From an uncultured Lachnospiraceae bacterium (lineage in GTDB: Bacteria > Bacillota > Clostridia > Lachnospirales > Lachnospiraceae): a stretch of 58,688 nucleotides of DNA. Where the stretch lies: NCBI GenBank assembly GCA_945864145.1, contig CAMBAN010000004.1, forward strand, positions 1 to 58,688, in the 5' to 3' direction. Position numbers and translations under genes: made by a program. Below, in pieces: positions 41,581 to 50,289 of this stretch. Under the pieces are notes generated by a model. It had not been told where the DNA came from. It made no database searches and saw only the letters and a list, made by a program, of their open reading frames with translations. Each line of letters begins with the position of its first letter. Position 1 is the first letter of the stretch.

Positions 41581-42201
41581 ATGAAAATCTATGATGTAAC
41601 AGACAAAGAGTATGCGCCTTATGGACGCGTCCTGACAGAAGATTATCAGGTCGAAGGTATCAAAAAACTTATGGAAAAAACACCTGCACCGGATGAAGTG
41701 ATTTATATTCCATCAGATGCAGAGATGGAAGCTTTGCCTGAAGCAGAGGTTCTTCAAAACAGCTTTTTTGGTGGTATGCCTATACAAATCGGATATTGTA
41801 ACGGTACCAATCATAAGCTGAATGCCTTAGAATATCACAGATGCTCTGAACTTGGTATTGCTTGCACAGATTTAATCTTGTTATTAGGAAAGCAAAAAAA
41901 GATTTCCAGTGATAATTTTTATGATACAGACCATGTGAAAGCATTTTTTGTTCCGAAAGGAACGATTTATGAGATGTATGCAACAACCTTGCATTATGCA
42001 CCATGCTGTGTGAAAAACGAACCTTTTAAGAACGTAGTCATTTTACCAAAGGGAACAAATGAACCTTTAGAAAATGCTGTAAAAGGAGCAAAAGAGGATC
42101 CACTTCTTTTTGCAGTGAATAAATGGTTGATTGCGCACGAAGAGGCAAATATTCAGGGAGGCTTTAACGGACTTCTTGGATTAAATATTACAGTTGATTA
42201 A
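41581..42201 (+). CDS. DUF4867 family protein, sugar-operon associated
   Basis: 206 residues. A cupin-like beta-rich protein: FFGGMPIQIGYCNGTNHKLNALEYHRC, a histidine-containing strand and FFVPKGTIYEMYATTLHYAPC. DUF4867 typically sits with L-fucose/L-arabinose-type isomerases in clostridia and resembles ureidoglycolate-lyase-like cupins in outline. It may be a sugar-epimerising or mutarotase-like helper; unproven. AAAGGGATAGGAAG gives the ribosome site. Confidence 0.8.
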   Translation: MKIYDVTDKEYAPYGRVLTEDYQVEGIKKLMEKTPAPDEVIYIPSDAEMEALPEAEVLQNSFFGGMPIQIGYCNGTNHKLNALEYHRCSELGIACTDLILLLGKQKKISSDNFYDTDHVKAFFVPKGTIYEMYATTLHYAPCCVKNEPFKNVVILPKGTNEPLENAVKGAKEDPLLFAVNKWLIAHEEANIQGGFNGLLGLNITVD

Positions 42202-42229
42202 GTGAAAATAAAAAATGGAGGAAAAGAAC

Positions 42230-43717
42230 ATGATTAACATTCCAAAAATGAAGGTTGGTATTGTAGCAGTAAGTAGGGACTGTTTTCCAGAGTCTCTGTC
42301 AGTAAACAGAAGAAAGGCATTAGTAGAGGCTTATGCAAAAAAATATGATGCAGCAGATATTTACGAATGTCCAATCTGTATCGTAGAAAGTGAAATTCAT
42401 ATGGTTCAGGCATTAGAAGATATCCAGAAAGCCGGATGTAATGCTCTTTGTGTATATCTTGGAAACTTTGGACCTGAAATTTCAGAGACATTACTTGCAA
42501 AGCATTTTAACGGACCAAAAATGTTCTGTGCAGCAGCAGAAGAAAATACAGCTACTTTGGCATCCAGTCGTGGTGATGCATACTGTGGTATGCTAAATGC
42601 AAGCTATAACTTAAAACTTCGTAACGTAAAAGCATATATTCCGGAGTATCCTGTTGGAACAGCTGAGCAGTGTGCAGATATGATTCATGATTTCTTACCA
42701 ATCGCTCGTGCAATTGATGGATTAAGTAACTTAAAGATTATCAGCTTTGGACCAAGACCTTTGAACTTCCTTGCATGTAATGCACCAATTAAGCCATTAT
42801 ATGATTTGGGTGTTGAAATTGAAGAAAATTCAGAGTTAGACTTATTCGAAGCATTTAATAAACATGCCGGAGATTCCAGAATTCCTGCAAAAGTAAAAGA
42901 AATGGAAGAAGAACTCGGCGCAGGAAACAAGAAACCGGAAATCTTAGAAAAGCTTGCTCAGTATGAATTAACATTATTAGACTGGGTAGAAGCACATAGA
43001 GGTTACAGAAAATATGTTGCCATCGCAGGCAAATGCTGGCCGGCATTCCAGACACAGTTTGGTTTTGTTCCTTGTTATGTTAACAGCCGTTTAACAGGTA
43101 TGGGTATTCCTGTATCTTGTGAAGTAGATATTTATGGCTGTTTAAGCGAGTTTATCGGAACTGTTATTTCAGAAGACGCTGTTACCTTACTTGATATTAA
43201 CAATACTGTTCCTTCAGACATTTATGACGCTGATATCAGGAATACATATCCAAAATACACCTTAAATGATACTTTCATGGGATTCCACTGTGGAAATACT
43301 ACTTCAAAGAAGTTAACTGCTTGTGAGATGAAGTATCAGTTAATCATGGCAAGAAGCTTACCGGAAGAAGTAACACAGGGTACTTTGGAGGGAGATATCG
43401 TTCCGGGAAATATCACCTTCTACAGATTACAGAGTACAGCAGATTGCAAGCTTCGTGCTTACATTGCACAGGGTGAAGTTTTACCGGTTGCAACAAGATC
43501 ATTTGGTGGAATTGGTATTTTTGCAATTCCTGAAATGGGAAGATTCTATCGTCATGTATTGATTGAGAAGAATTATCCACATCATGGTGCAGTTGCGTTT
43601 GGACATTACGGAAAAGCATTATATGAAGTATTCAAATATCTTGGAGTTCCTGTGGAAGATATTAACTTTAACCAGCCTGCTGGTATGTTATACCCAACAG
43701 AAAATCCATTTGCATAG
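42230..43717 (+). CDS. L-fucose/L-arabinose isomerase family protein
   Basis: 495 residues from ATG 42230, chosen because GGAGG lies at 42217-42221; a longer start at 42215 is inside that site. The layout is that of the FucI/AraA-like isomerases (N-terminal Rossmann-like VGIVAVSRDCFPESLSVN, C-terminal TTSKKLTACEMKYQ and HYGKALYEV). The exact ketose/aldose pair cannot be read from sequence. High use of preferred codons suggests strong expression. It lies 28 bp after DUF4867. Confidence 0.88.
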   Translation: MINIPKMKVGIVAVSRDCFPESLSVNRRKALVEAYAKKYDAADIYECPICIVESEIHMVQALEDIQKAGCNALCVYLGNFGPEISETLLAKHFNGPKMFCAAAEENTATLASSRGDAYCGMLNASYNLKLRNVKAYIPEYPVGTAEQCADMIHDFLPIARAIDGLSNLKIISFGPRPLNFLACNAPIKPLYDLGVEIEENSELDLFEAFNKHAGDSRIPAKVKEMEEELGAGNKKPEILEKLAQYELTLLDWVEAHRGYRKYVAIAGKCWPAFQTQFGFVPCYVNSRLTGMGIPVSCEVDIYGCLSEFIGTVISEDAVTLLDINNTVPSDIYDADIRNTYPKYTLNDTFMGFHCGNTTSKKLTACEMKYQLIMARSLPEEVTQGTLEGDIVPGNITFYRLQSTADCKLRAYIAQGEVLPVATRSFGGIGIFAIPEMGRFYRHVLIEKNYPHHGAVAFGHYGKALYEVFKYLGVPVEDINFNQPAGMLYPTENPFA

Positions 43718-43747
43718 AAAGATATTTTAGGGACGTTGTCCTGACAA

Positions 43748-43777
43748 GGCAGGATTTCCATGAAATCCTGCCTTTTA
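43748..43777 (+). terminator. Terminator between isomerase and kinase genes
   Basis: GGCAGGATTTC pairs with GAAATCCTGCC around four bases, followed by TTTT. With a short T-run it probably attenuates rather than blocks transcription into the kinase. Confidence 0.75.
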
Positions 43778-43836
43778 CTATATGGTGAGTGCACCTCAGA
43801 CTATATGAAACATGTTAAGCGAAAGGAAATGACAAT

Positions 43837-45312
43837 ATGTATTATATTGGTGTAGATTTAGGGACATCTGCAGTAAAACTGTTACTTATGGAAGGCAATG
43901 GTAAAATTGCAAATGTAGTATCAAAGGAATATCCACTCTATTTTCCCAATCCGGGCTGGAGCGAGCAGAAACCGGAAGACTGGTGGAGTGCAGTTGTTGA
44001 GGGATTAAAGGAATTGACTGCTGATTTTGATAAGAGTCAGGTAGCAGGAATCAGTTTTGGCGGACAGATGCATGGACTTGTTGTATTAGACAAGGATGAT
44101 AATGTCATCAGACCGGCTCTTCTTTGGAATGACGGAAGAACTTTTGAAGAGACAGACTATTTGAATCAGGTGATTGGAAAAGATAAGCTTTCCCAGTATA
44201 CGGCAAATATTGCCTTTACAGGCTTTACAGCTCCAAAAATATTATGGATGAAAAATAAGGAACCGGAGAATTTTGCAAAGATTGCAAAAATTATGCTTCC
44301 AAAGGATTATATTGCCTATAAGCTTTCAGGTGTACACTGTACAGATGTATCAGACGCTTCCGGTATGCTTTTATTTGATGTAAAGAATAAATGCTGGTCA
44401 AAGGAAATGCTTGCTATCTGCGGCATCAAAGAAAGTCAGATGGCAAAGATTTTTGAGAGCTATGAAGCAGTAGGAACTATCAAACCTGAGCTTGCAAAAG
44501 AATTTGGCTTTAAGGAATCTGTTAAGATTGTAGCAGGAGCCGGCGACAATGCGGCAGCAGCTGTCGGTACAGGTACTGTTGGAGATGCTATGTGTAACAT
44601 CTCTCTTGGAACATCAGGTACTATCTTTATTTCCAGCAAAGAATTTGGTGTAGATAAAAATAATGCTCTTCATTCATTCGCTCATGCTGACGGACATTAT
44701 CATCTGATGGGATGTATGCTCAGTGCTGCTTCCTGTAACAAATGGTGGATGGAAGAAATTATGCAGACGAAAGAGTTTGCAAAGGAACAGTCTGCGATTA
44801 CAGACGGCAAGCTTGGCAATAACCATGTATACTTTCTGCCATATTTAATGGGAGAGCGTTCTCCTCATAATGATTCCAATGCAAGAGGTACTTTTATTGG
44901 CATGACCATGGATACTTCAAGGGCAGATATGTATCAGGCAGTATTAGAGGGCGTAGCCTTTGCTATCAGAGATTCCTTAGAAGTAGCAAGAAGTCTTGGT
45001 ATTGATATCAAACGTTCCAAAATCTGTGGTGGTGGTGCAAAGAGCCCATTATGGAAGAAAATCATTGCTAATGTGTTAAATATAAAGATTGATGTCATTG
45101 AAAGTGAAGAAGGACCGGGATATGGCGGAGCTATGCTTGCAGCAGTTGCCTGCGGAGAATATGCATCTGTGGAAGAAGCAGCTGCAAAGCTTGTGAAAGT
45201 AGTGGATACGATTGAACCGGATTCTGAAATTGCTGCACGTTACGAAGAAAGATATCGCAAATTTGCTCAGATTTATCCGGCAGTGAAAGAACTGTTTCCT
45301 AAGATTTCTTAA
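43837..45312 (+). CDS. FGGY-family sugar kinase, xylulokinase-like
   Basis: 491 residues. GVDLGTSAVKLLLMEG at the start, SFGGQMHGLVVL, LLWNDGRT, and AGAGDNAAAAVGTG with the catalytic Asp. Best fit is the XylB type, which phosphorylates D-xylulose, but with the upstream isomerase a related ketose (such as ribulose or fuculose) is possible. Starts 119 bp after the isomerase; AAAGGAAATG upstream. No transporter is encoded between. Confidence 0.88.
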   Translation: MYYIGVDLGTSAVKLLLMEGNGKIANVVSKEYPLYFPNPGWSEQKPEDWWSAVVEGLKELTADFDKSQVAGISFGGQMHGLVVLDKDDNVIRPALLWNDGRTFEETDYLNQVIGKDKLSQYTANIAFTGFTAPKILWMKNKEPENFAKIAKIMLPKDYIAYKLSGVHCTDVSDASGMLLFDVKNKCWSKEMLAICGIKESQMAKIFESYEAVGTIKPELAKEFGFKESVKIVAGAGDNAAAAVGTGTVGDAMCNISLGTSGTIFISSKEFGVDKNNALHSFAHADGHYHLMGCMLSAASCNKWWMEEIMQTKEFAKEQSAITDGKLGNNHVYFLPYLMGERSPHNDSNARGTFIGMTMDTSRADMYQAVLEGVAFAIRDSLEVARSLGIDIKRSKICGGGAKSPLWKKIIANVLNIKIDVIESEEGPGYGGAMLAAVACGEYASVEEAAAKLVKVVDTIEPDSEIAARYEERYRKFAQIYPAVKELFPKIS

Positions 45313-45322
45313 GTAATTTTTT

Positions 45323-45365
45323 AGGGATTGTTGCACGAAATGCAGTGCGACAATCCCTTTCTTTG
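45323..45365 (+). terminator. Intrinsic terminator after the kinase gene
   Basis: AGGGATTGTTGCAC pairs with GTGCGACAATCCCT (one mismatch), followed by TTTCTTT. Confidence 0.8.
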
Positions 45366-45371
45366 CTGTTT

Positions 45372-46241
45372 CTATTTATGAGGCTTCTGGTAAAAATGTC
45401 CAATAACCTGTTCTGTTTTTAGTTCATTAATAAAGGCTGTACTATCGATTTCTTTGATTAACTGTATGACTTTTTTGCTTTCTGCACTGGAAACAATGGA
45501 ATAGACAATGGGTCGTTCCATATGCTCATAAGAGCCTTCTCCCTTTATAATCGTGGCTCCGTGTTTACAAATACGATAAATCATATTTGCAATTTCCTGC
45601 GGCTTGTCCGTAACAATCAACAAAGTGTTTTGCTTATATTCCTTATACATTACATGCACTACCTGTGTAGAGGTGTATTGAAAAATAATGGAATATAAGG
45701 ACTTGTCCCAGCCAAACATCATACCTGCGATAAGTAAAATAGCTGCATTTATGAAAAAGACAATGTTAAAGGAGTCAATTCCTTTTTTCTGCGAAAAATA
45801 GACTGCTATAAAGTCTGTTCCGCCACTTGTTGCATCTGCACGTAAGCAGAGACTAATGACAAAACCGTTTACCAGTCCACCAAAAATACTGATAAGCAAG
45901 GTATCATAAGTGATGACCCAACCGGGAATCAAATCTGTAAAAAGGTTTGTGAGCATAATCATTACAATGGAATAAGAAGTAAATTTTCTGCCAATGTAAC
46001 GATAACCAATGTAGATTGGAAACAGATTTAATAACACATTAATGATAGTATAAGGTATTTCAAAGTGAAAATAGAGTTGCCCTGCTCTTTGAATTAAAAG
46101 CGTTAATCCTGTTGCACCACCCGGAAATAATCCACCGGTTCTGACAAAGGATTTGATATTTACTGCCATGACAAAAGAAGCAATGGTAATAATGACCAGA
46201 CGTTTTATTGTATCTTTCATTTCTTTTTTTATCGTACTCAT
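45372..46241 (-). CDS. YitT-family membrane protein (DUF161/DUF2179)
   Basis: 289 residues with five or so membrane helices in the N-terminal 180 (VIITIASFVMAVNIKSFV at the start, GLFPGGATGLTLLIQR as the family motif, then DATSGGTDFIAVYFSQKKG), then the soluble DUF2179 domain (TLLIVTDKPQEIANMIYRICKHGATIIKGEGSY). The function is not established; the DUF2179 fold resembles ACT-like ligand domains. Confidence 0.92.
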   Translation of the reverse strand: MSTIKKEMKDTIKRLVIITIASFVMAVNIKSFVRTGGLFPGGATGLTLLIQRAGQLYFHFEIPYTIINVLLNLFPIYIGYRYIGRKFTSYSIVMIMLTNLFTDLIPGWVITYDTLLISIFGGLVNGFVISLCLRADATSGGTDFIAVYFSQKKGIDSFNIVFFINAAILLIAGMMFGWDKSLYSIIFQYTSTQVVHVMYKEYKQNTLLIVTDKPQEIANMIYRICKHGATIIKGEGSYEHMERPIVYSIVSSAESKKVIQLIKEIDSTAFINELKTEQVIGHFYQKPHK

Positions 46242-46491
46242 AGAAAACTCCTTTTAAGAAAATGACTGCCTTATGCATTATAGTATAACCCTTTTTCCTT
46301 TTCCAGCCCCAAATACAAAATAATTGATTTTTATAATATGGCAGGTAAAAATTCCAAAATTTGACAGAAAGTTCCATAATACTGCAATAAAATTCTGTAA
46401 AATGTATAAAATATATGTTATACTCATAATATATGCAATAGAAAAGACAGATGGACGATAAAGTAGATTTGAATGAGAGAGGAAAATGATT

Positions 46492-47484
46492 ATGAAGATT
46501 GCTTTTTATTCAACAAAACCATATGACAAGATTTACTTTGAACCTTATAGCAAGGATTATGATATAACGATTAAATTTTTGGCAGTTCCTTGTAAAGAGG
46601 AAACGATTTCACTGGCGGCAGGCTATGATGCAGTATGTATTTTTGTAAATGATTATTTGAATAAGAACATGATAAAACAGTTAAAAGATATGGGCATAAA
46701 AGCTATCCTGCTTAGAAGTGCTGGATTTAATCATGTAGATATTAAAACAGCCTATGAGTGTGAAATTCCTGTACTTCGAGTACCAAGCTATTCTCCTGAG
46801 GCAGTAGCAGAATTTGCCATGGCTTTGCTTTTAACAGTAAACAGACATACGCATAGAGCATATACAAGAACCAGAGATTTTAACATGAATATCAATGGAT
46901 TTATGGGTACAGATTTGCATGGAAAAACAGCAGGTGTCATAGGAACAGGAAAAATCGGGCAGGCTATGATTAAGATATTAAAGGGATTTGGTATGGAAAT
47001 CATTGCTTATGACCCATATCCAAATCCTAATCTGGATGTAACCTACGATACAATAGAAAATGTATTTAGAAATGCAGATGTGATTACACTGCATTGTCCG
47101 CTTACACCGGAAACAAAACATATCGTAGAAGCAAGGACCATTGAATTAATGAAGGATGGAGTTTACTTAATCAATACTTCCAGAGGCGATTTGATTCGCA
47201 CGGAGGATTTGATAGAGGGTCTTTTACAGAAAAAGTTTGCAGGTGTAGGTCTTGATGTGTATGACGAAGAAGATGGTGTATTCTACGAGGACAATTCCAA
47301 TGAGATTATGGAAGACCAGCAGCTTGCGAGATTACTGACCTTCCCCAATGTATTAGTGACTTCTCATATGAGCTTTTTCACTAAGGAGGCAGTAGAAGCC
47401 ATTGCAAAAGTGACATTGAAAAATGCAGATGCAGTACAAAAAGGATTACCATTAGAGAATATTGTGTTACCGGCAGGTGTTTAA
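46492..47484 (+). CDS. D-2-hydroxyacid dehydrogenase (D-lactate dehydrogenase-like)
   Basis: 330 residues from ATG 46492; the earlier ATG 46486 is only 3 bp from the AGAGAGG site. The NAD-binding motif is GVIGTGKIGQAMIKIL, with D in AYDPYP. Catalytic residues: R in INTSRGDLIRTEDL, an acidic residue in DVYDEEDG, and His in VTSHMSFFT. D-lactate dehydrogenase is the most likely. A GNAT follows after 2 bp, so they share a transcript. Confidence 0.88.
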   Translation: MKIAFYSTKPYDKIYFEPYSKDYDITIKFLAVPCKEETISLAAGYDAVCIFVNDYLNKNMIKQLKDMGIKAILLRSAGFNHVDIKTAYECEIPVLRVPSYSPEAVAEFAMALLLTVNRHTHRAYTRTRDFNMNINGFMGTDLHGKTAGVIGTGKIGQAMIKILKGFGMEIIAYDPYPNPNLDVTYDTIENVFRNADVITLHCPLTPETKHIVEARTIELMKDGVYLINTSRGDLIRTEDLIEGLLQKKFAGVGLDVYDEEDGVFYEDNSNEIMEDQQLARLLTFPNVLVTSHMSFFTKEAVEAIAKVTLKNADAVQKGLPLENIVLPAGV

Positions 47485-47486
47485 GC

Positions 47487-47993
47487 ATGATTTTTAGAAG
47501 AAGAGAACAGGATGATAAACTGCATGTCAGATGTGCGTACAGAGAGGAATGGGAAGATGCCATTTCTCTTGCATGGTGCACTTTTATGAAATTTGAAGCA
47601 GCGGATTATACCCAGAGAGGGGTAGAAAGCTTTCGTGAATTTATTACTGATCCGGTTCTTCGAAGAATGTTTATTATGGGCTCTTACCAATTGTTTGTAG
47701 CATTGGAAAAGGGGAAAATAGTAGGTATGATTTCACTTAGAAATGAAACACATATCTCTCTTCTGTTCGTGGATGAAGCGCATCATAAGCAGGGAATTGG
47801 GAGTGCATTGATTACTTATTTATGCGATTATGTAGATAAAGAAGAAGGCTACCATAGTGTGACAGTCAATGCAGCCCCCTATGCGTTAGGCTTTTATCAT
47901 AAGCTTGGATTTCAAGATACAGGTATGGAAGAAACCAATGATGGTATTCGCTTTACCCCTATGAAGAGGGTTTGGAAAGCGGGACAAGTGTAG
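47487..47993 (+). CDS. GNAT-family acetyltransferase
   Basis: 168 residues with the GNAT fold: the acetyl-CoA loop HHKQGIGSALITYL (Q/RxxGxG/A) at about 102-115, preceded by the strand ISLLFVDEA, and the C-terminal block YALGFYHKLGFQDTG. Substrate unknown. Starts 2 bp after the dehydrogenase and ends 11 bp ahead of the HD-GYP gene. Confidence 0.88.
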   Translation: MIFRRREQDDKLHVRCAYREEWEDAISLAWCTFMKFEAADYTQRGVESFREFITDPVLRRMFIMGSYQLFVALEKGKIVGMISLRNETHISLLFVDEAHHKQGIGSALITYLCDYVDKEEGYHSVTVNAAPYALGFYHKLGFQDTGMEETNDGIRFTPMKRVWKAGQV

Positions 47994-48004
47994 GAGGTGG
48001 AATT

Positions 48005-49261
48005 GTGACGGTGGAGTATATTACAAGTAAAAACTTGTTTTTGTTGATTTGTGATGCATTGAATTTAATGGATAAGTCATTAGTAAAACATGGAACAAGG
48101 GTCAGCTATATCATGTCACGCATGCTGGAGTGCAAGGGCGGGTATGAAAAGTTTGAAATTGCAGATTTTATGTTATTAGCAGTGTTACATGATATCGGTG
48201 CATATAAAACAGATGATGTCAGAAAGCCATTAAGCTATGAGGCTAAAAATGTATTGCCTCATTCTATTTATGGTTATCTTTTCTTGAAATATCTCTCTCC
48301 ACTGACGGAGCAGTCTAAAATGATTTTATATCATCATGTGGATACATCAAAAATTCAAGGTATTGACTATGCTTATTTAGAAGAAACGGAAATATTAAAG
48401 GTAGCAGAAATTACAGATATCTGGATGCGTGCTTTTGGCGATAAATTTGATTATCACATGCTGGAAAAGTATAAAGGTACAAAATTTTCAGAAAAAGCGA
48501 TTGCCCTTTTATATGAAGCGGTAGAAAAATATGATATTTTTACAAAGCTTGCAGATGGTACTTATCAGCAAGAATTTGAGGAAAGTCTGGAGTATGTATT
48601 GTTATCTGATGAAGAAAAGGACAAATATATCAGAATGCTCATGTATTGTACCGGTCTAAAGGACGAAGAAATGGTTGCCAATACAATTGAAACCATTTGC
48701 GTTTGCAGAGAGCTGGCTGCAAAGATGCGTTTGAGTGAGATGGATAAAAATGAAATCTATTATGGAGCTTTATTACATGACCTTGGTATGCTGACTATTC
48801 CGACAAATCTTCTAAATGCTCCGAGAAAGCTGGAGGATAGTGAAATCAACCTGATTCGTACGCATGTTAATATCATCACACAGTTGTTACAAGGCAGAGT
48901 ATCTAAAAATATCATTGATATCGTTGAAGCACATCATGAACGTTTTGATGGCAGTGGCTATCCAAAGGGTTTAAAAGGCGGTTCCATGAATGAAAAGCAG
49001 GCGATTTTGCAGATTGCAGAAACTGTAGTCAATATGAGCGTTGATAAGCCTTATCGAAAAGCCTATTCAAAAGAGGAAATCATGGAAGAGCTGAATAATG
49101 GTATCGTGGATGGAAAATTTGAAGGAATTGTTGCAGATACGCTAATGAAAAATTATGATGATATCATGACAAAGGCAAGAGAAAAAGCAGATGCAACTCT
49201 TGTTACTCATCAAAAATTGAAGCGAAACAGTGAACAGGTTTATAAGAATTTCACAAAGTGA
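48005..49261 (+). CDS. HD-GYP domain protein, probable c-di-GMP phosphodiesterase
   Basis: 418 residues from GTG 48005, with AGGAGGTGG just upstream (a longer frame overlaps the GNAT). Two HD-type halves are present: the first (LAVLHDIGAYK, about residue 50) is partial, and the second has LLHDLGMLTIP plus the GYP signature HHERFDGSGYPKGLKG. The second half keeps the metal-binding HD and H residues. No membrane or sensor domain. It probably breaks down cyclic di-GMP; the first half may be regulatory. Confidence 0.88.
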   Translation: MTVEYITSKNLFLLICDALNLMDKSLVKHGTRVSYIMSRMLECKGGYEKFEIADFMLLAVLHDIGAYKTDDVRKPLSYEAKNVLPHSIYGYLFLKYLSPLTEQSKMILYHHVDTSKIQGIDYAYLEETEILKVAEITDIWMRAFGDKFDYHMLEKYKGTKFSEKAIALLYEAVEKYDIFTKLADGTYQQEFEESLEYVLLSDEEKDKYIRMLMYCTGLKDEEMVANTIETICVCRELAAKMRLSEMDKNEIYYGALLHDLGMLTIPTNLLNAPRKLEDSEINLIRTHVNIITQLLQGRVSKNIIDIVEAHHERFDGSGYPKGLKGGSMNEKQAILQIAETVVNMSVDKPYRKAYSKEEIMEELNNGIVDGKFEGIVADTLMKNYDDIMTKAREKADATLVTHQKLKRNSEQVYKNFTK

Positions 49262-49275
49262 TTTCTGTTAACTTA

Positions 49276-49304
49276 TTGAAAAGACCTTGGAAACATAGTA
49301 TGAT
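49276..49304 (+). promoter_or_regulatory. Promoter of the DUF624 gene
   Basis: TTGAAA and TATGAT with a 17-bp spacer, 34 bp ahead of the start. Confidence 0.65.
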
Positions 49305-49337
49305 ACTCTCATTGGTGGTACGAGAGGAGATATTTCA

Positions 49338-50054
49338 ATGTTCAAATTAGACAGTCCATTTATGAATTTTTTAAACAAGGTCTGTGACATCATGATTTTA
49401 AATTTTCTGGTGTTGTTTTGCAGTATTCCCATTTTCACGATTGGTGCATCTGTAACAGCAGGCTATTATATTGCTTACAAAATGGTTCGCAATGAGGAGA
49501 GTTACATAACAAAGGGATTTTTTAAGGCGTTTAAAGAGAATTTTAAACAGTCAACCATTATTTGGCTGATTATGATGGTAGTCGGATTGCTGCTTTATGG
49601 TGATTTCAAAATTATTTTAAATGAAAGCATGGAAATTGGAAATTGGATGAAGATAGCAGTGATTACAGTCACCGTTGTGGTAGGACTTGGTGCTGTATTC
49701 ATTTTTCCGGTTCAGGCAAGATTTACCAATACAGTAAAAAATACGATAAAAAATGGCTTTTTAATGGCATTATCACATTTGCCAAGTGCTTTTGTATGTT
49801 TGATTTCCCTGGTGATTCCTTTTGTTTTACTATACTTTTTGCCACAAATTGCTCCGGCAATCCTGTTGCTGGCAGTTGGGCTTCTGATTTATCTTAAAGC
49901 TATGCTGTACTTGAAAATTTTCAAAAAATATGAGGAAAGAGGCGAGGAAACAGCAGAGAGTGAAGCATCTGAGGATTCTTCGCAAGCAGAGGATGCAGAC
50001 AGTGGTATATTTGCAGTCAGTGATTCTATGGAAAAAGAAACTGAAAACAAATAG
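49338..50054 (+). CDS. DUF624 family membrane protein (YesL-like)
   Basis: 238 residues with five membrane helices (about 20-42, 75-95, 105-128, 145-170 and 175-190), starting DSPFMNFLNKVCDIMILNFL and ending in an acidic tail (EESESSE-type run). DUF624 proteins accompany carbohydrate ABC transporters in Firmicutes, consistent with the MsmX-like ATPase that follows. No enzymatic role is known. Confidence 0.85.
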   Translation: MFKLDSPFMNFLNKVCDIMILNFLVLFCSIPIFTIGASVTAGYYIAYKMVRNEESYITKGFFKAFKENFKQSTIIWLIMMVVGLLLYGDFKIILNESMEIGNWMKIAVITVTVVVGLGAVFIFPVQARFTNTVKNTIKNGFLMALSHLPSAFVCLISLVIPFVLLYFLPQIAPAILLLAVGLLIYLKAMLYLKIFKKYEERGEETAESEASEDSSQAEDADSGIFAVSDSMEKETENK

Positions 50055-50065
50055 AAAAAGAGAGA

Positions 50066-50174
50066 AATGTTGCGCAATTCAAGTGCAACATTCGGCAACA
50101 TGTACAGGTTAATGAAAAGGTGTTCAGCAAAATGCTTATCAATTTGTCGAAAAAGCGAATTGGTAAGCATTTTC
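50066..50174 (+). other. Two hairpins between DUF624 and the sugar ABC ATPase
   Basis: AATGTTGCGC (50066-50075)/GTGCAACATT (50083-50092) is a 10-bp stem with no T-run. AAAATGCTTATCAATT (50129-50144)/AATTGGTAAGCATTTT (50159-50174) is a 16-bp stem with one G-U pair, followed by CTAC rather than a T-run, so it may work as a weak terminator or as an RNA structure of the ATPase leader. The remainder to 50289 holds no gene. Confidence 0.5.
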
Positions 50175-50289
50175 TACATAATGGTGAAAAAATCTTTGTG
50201 GAATGTAGGTATAGCAATTTTTGAGCAACTCATTTATACTAAATATAAATTGAAACACAGTTTAATATATTTCTCGGGAGGAAATAAAA

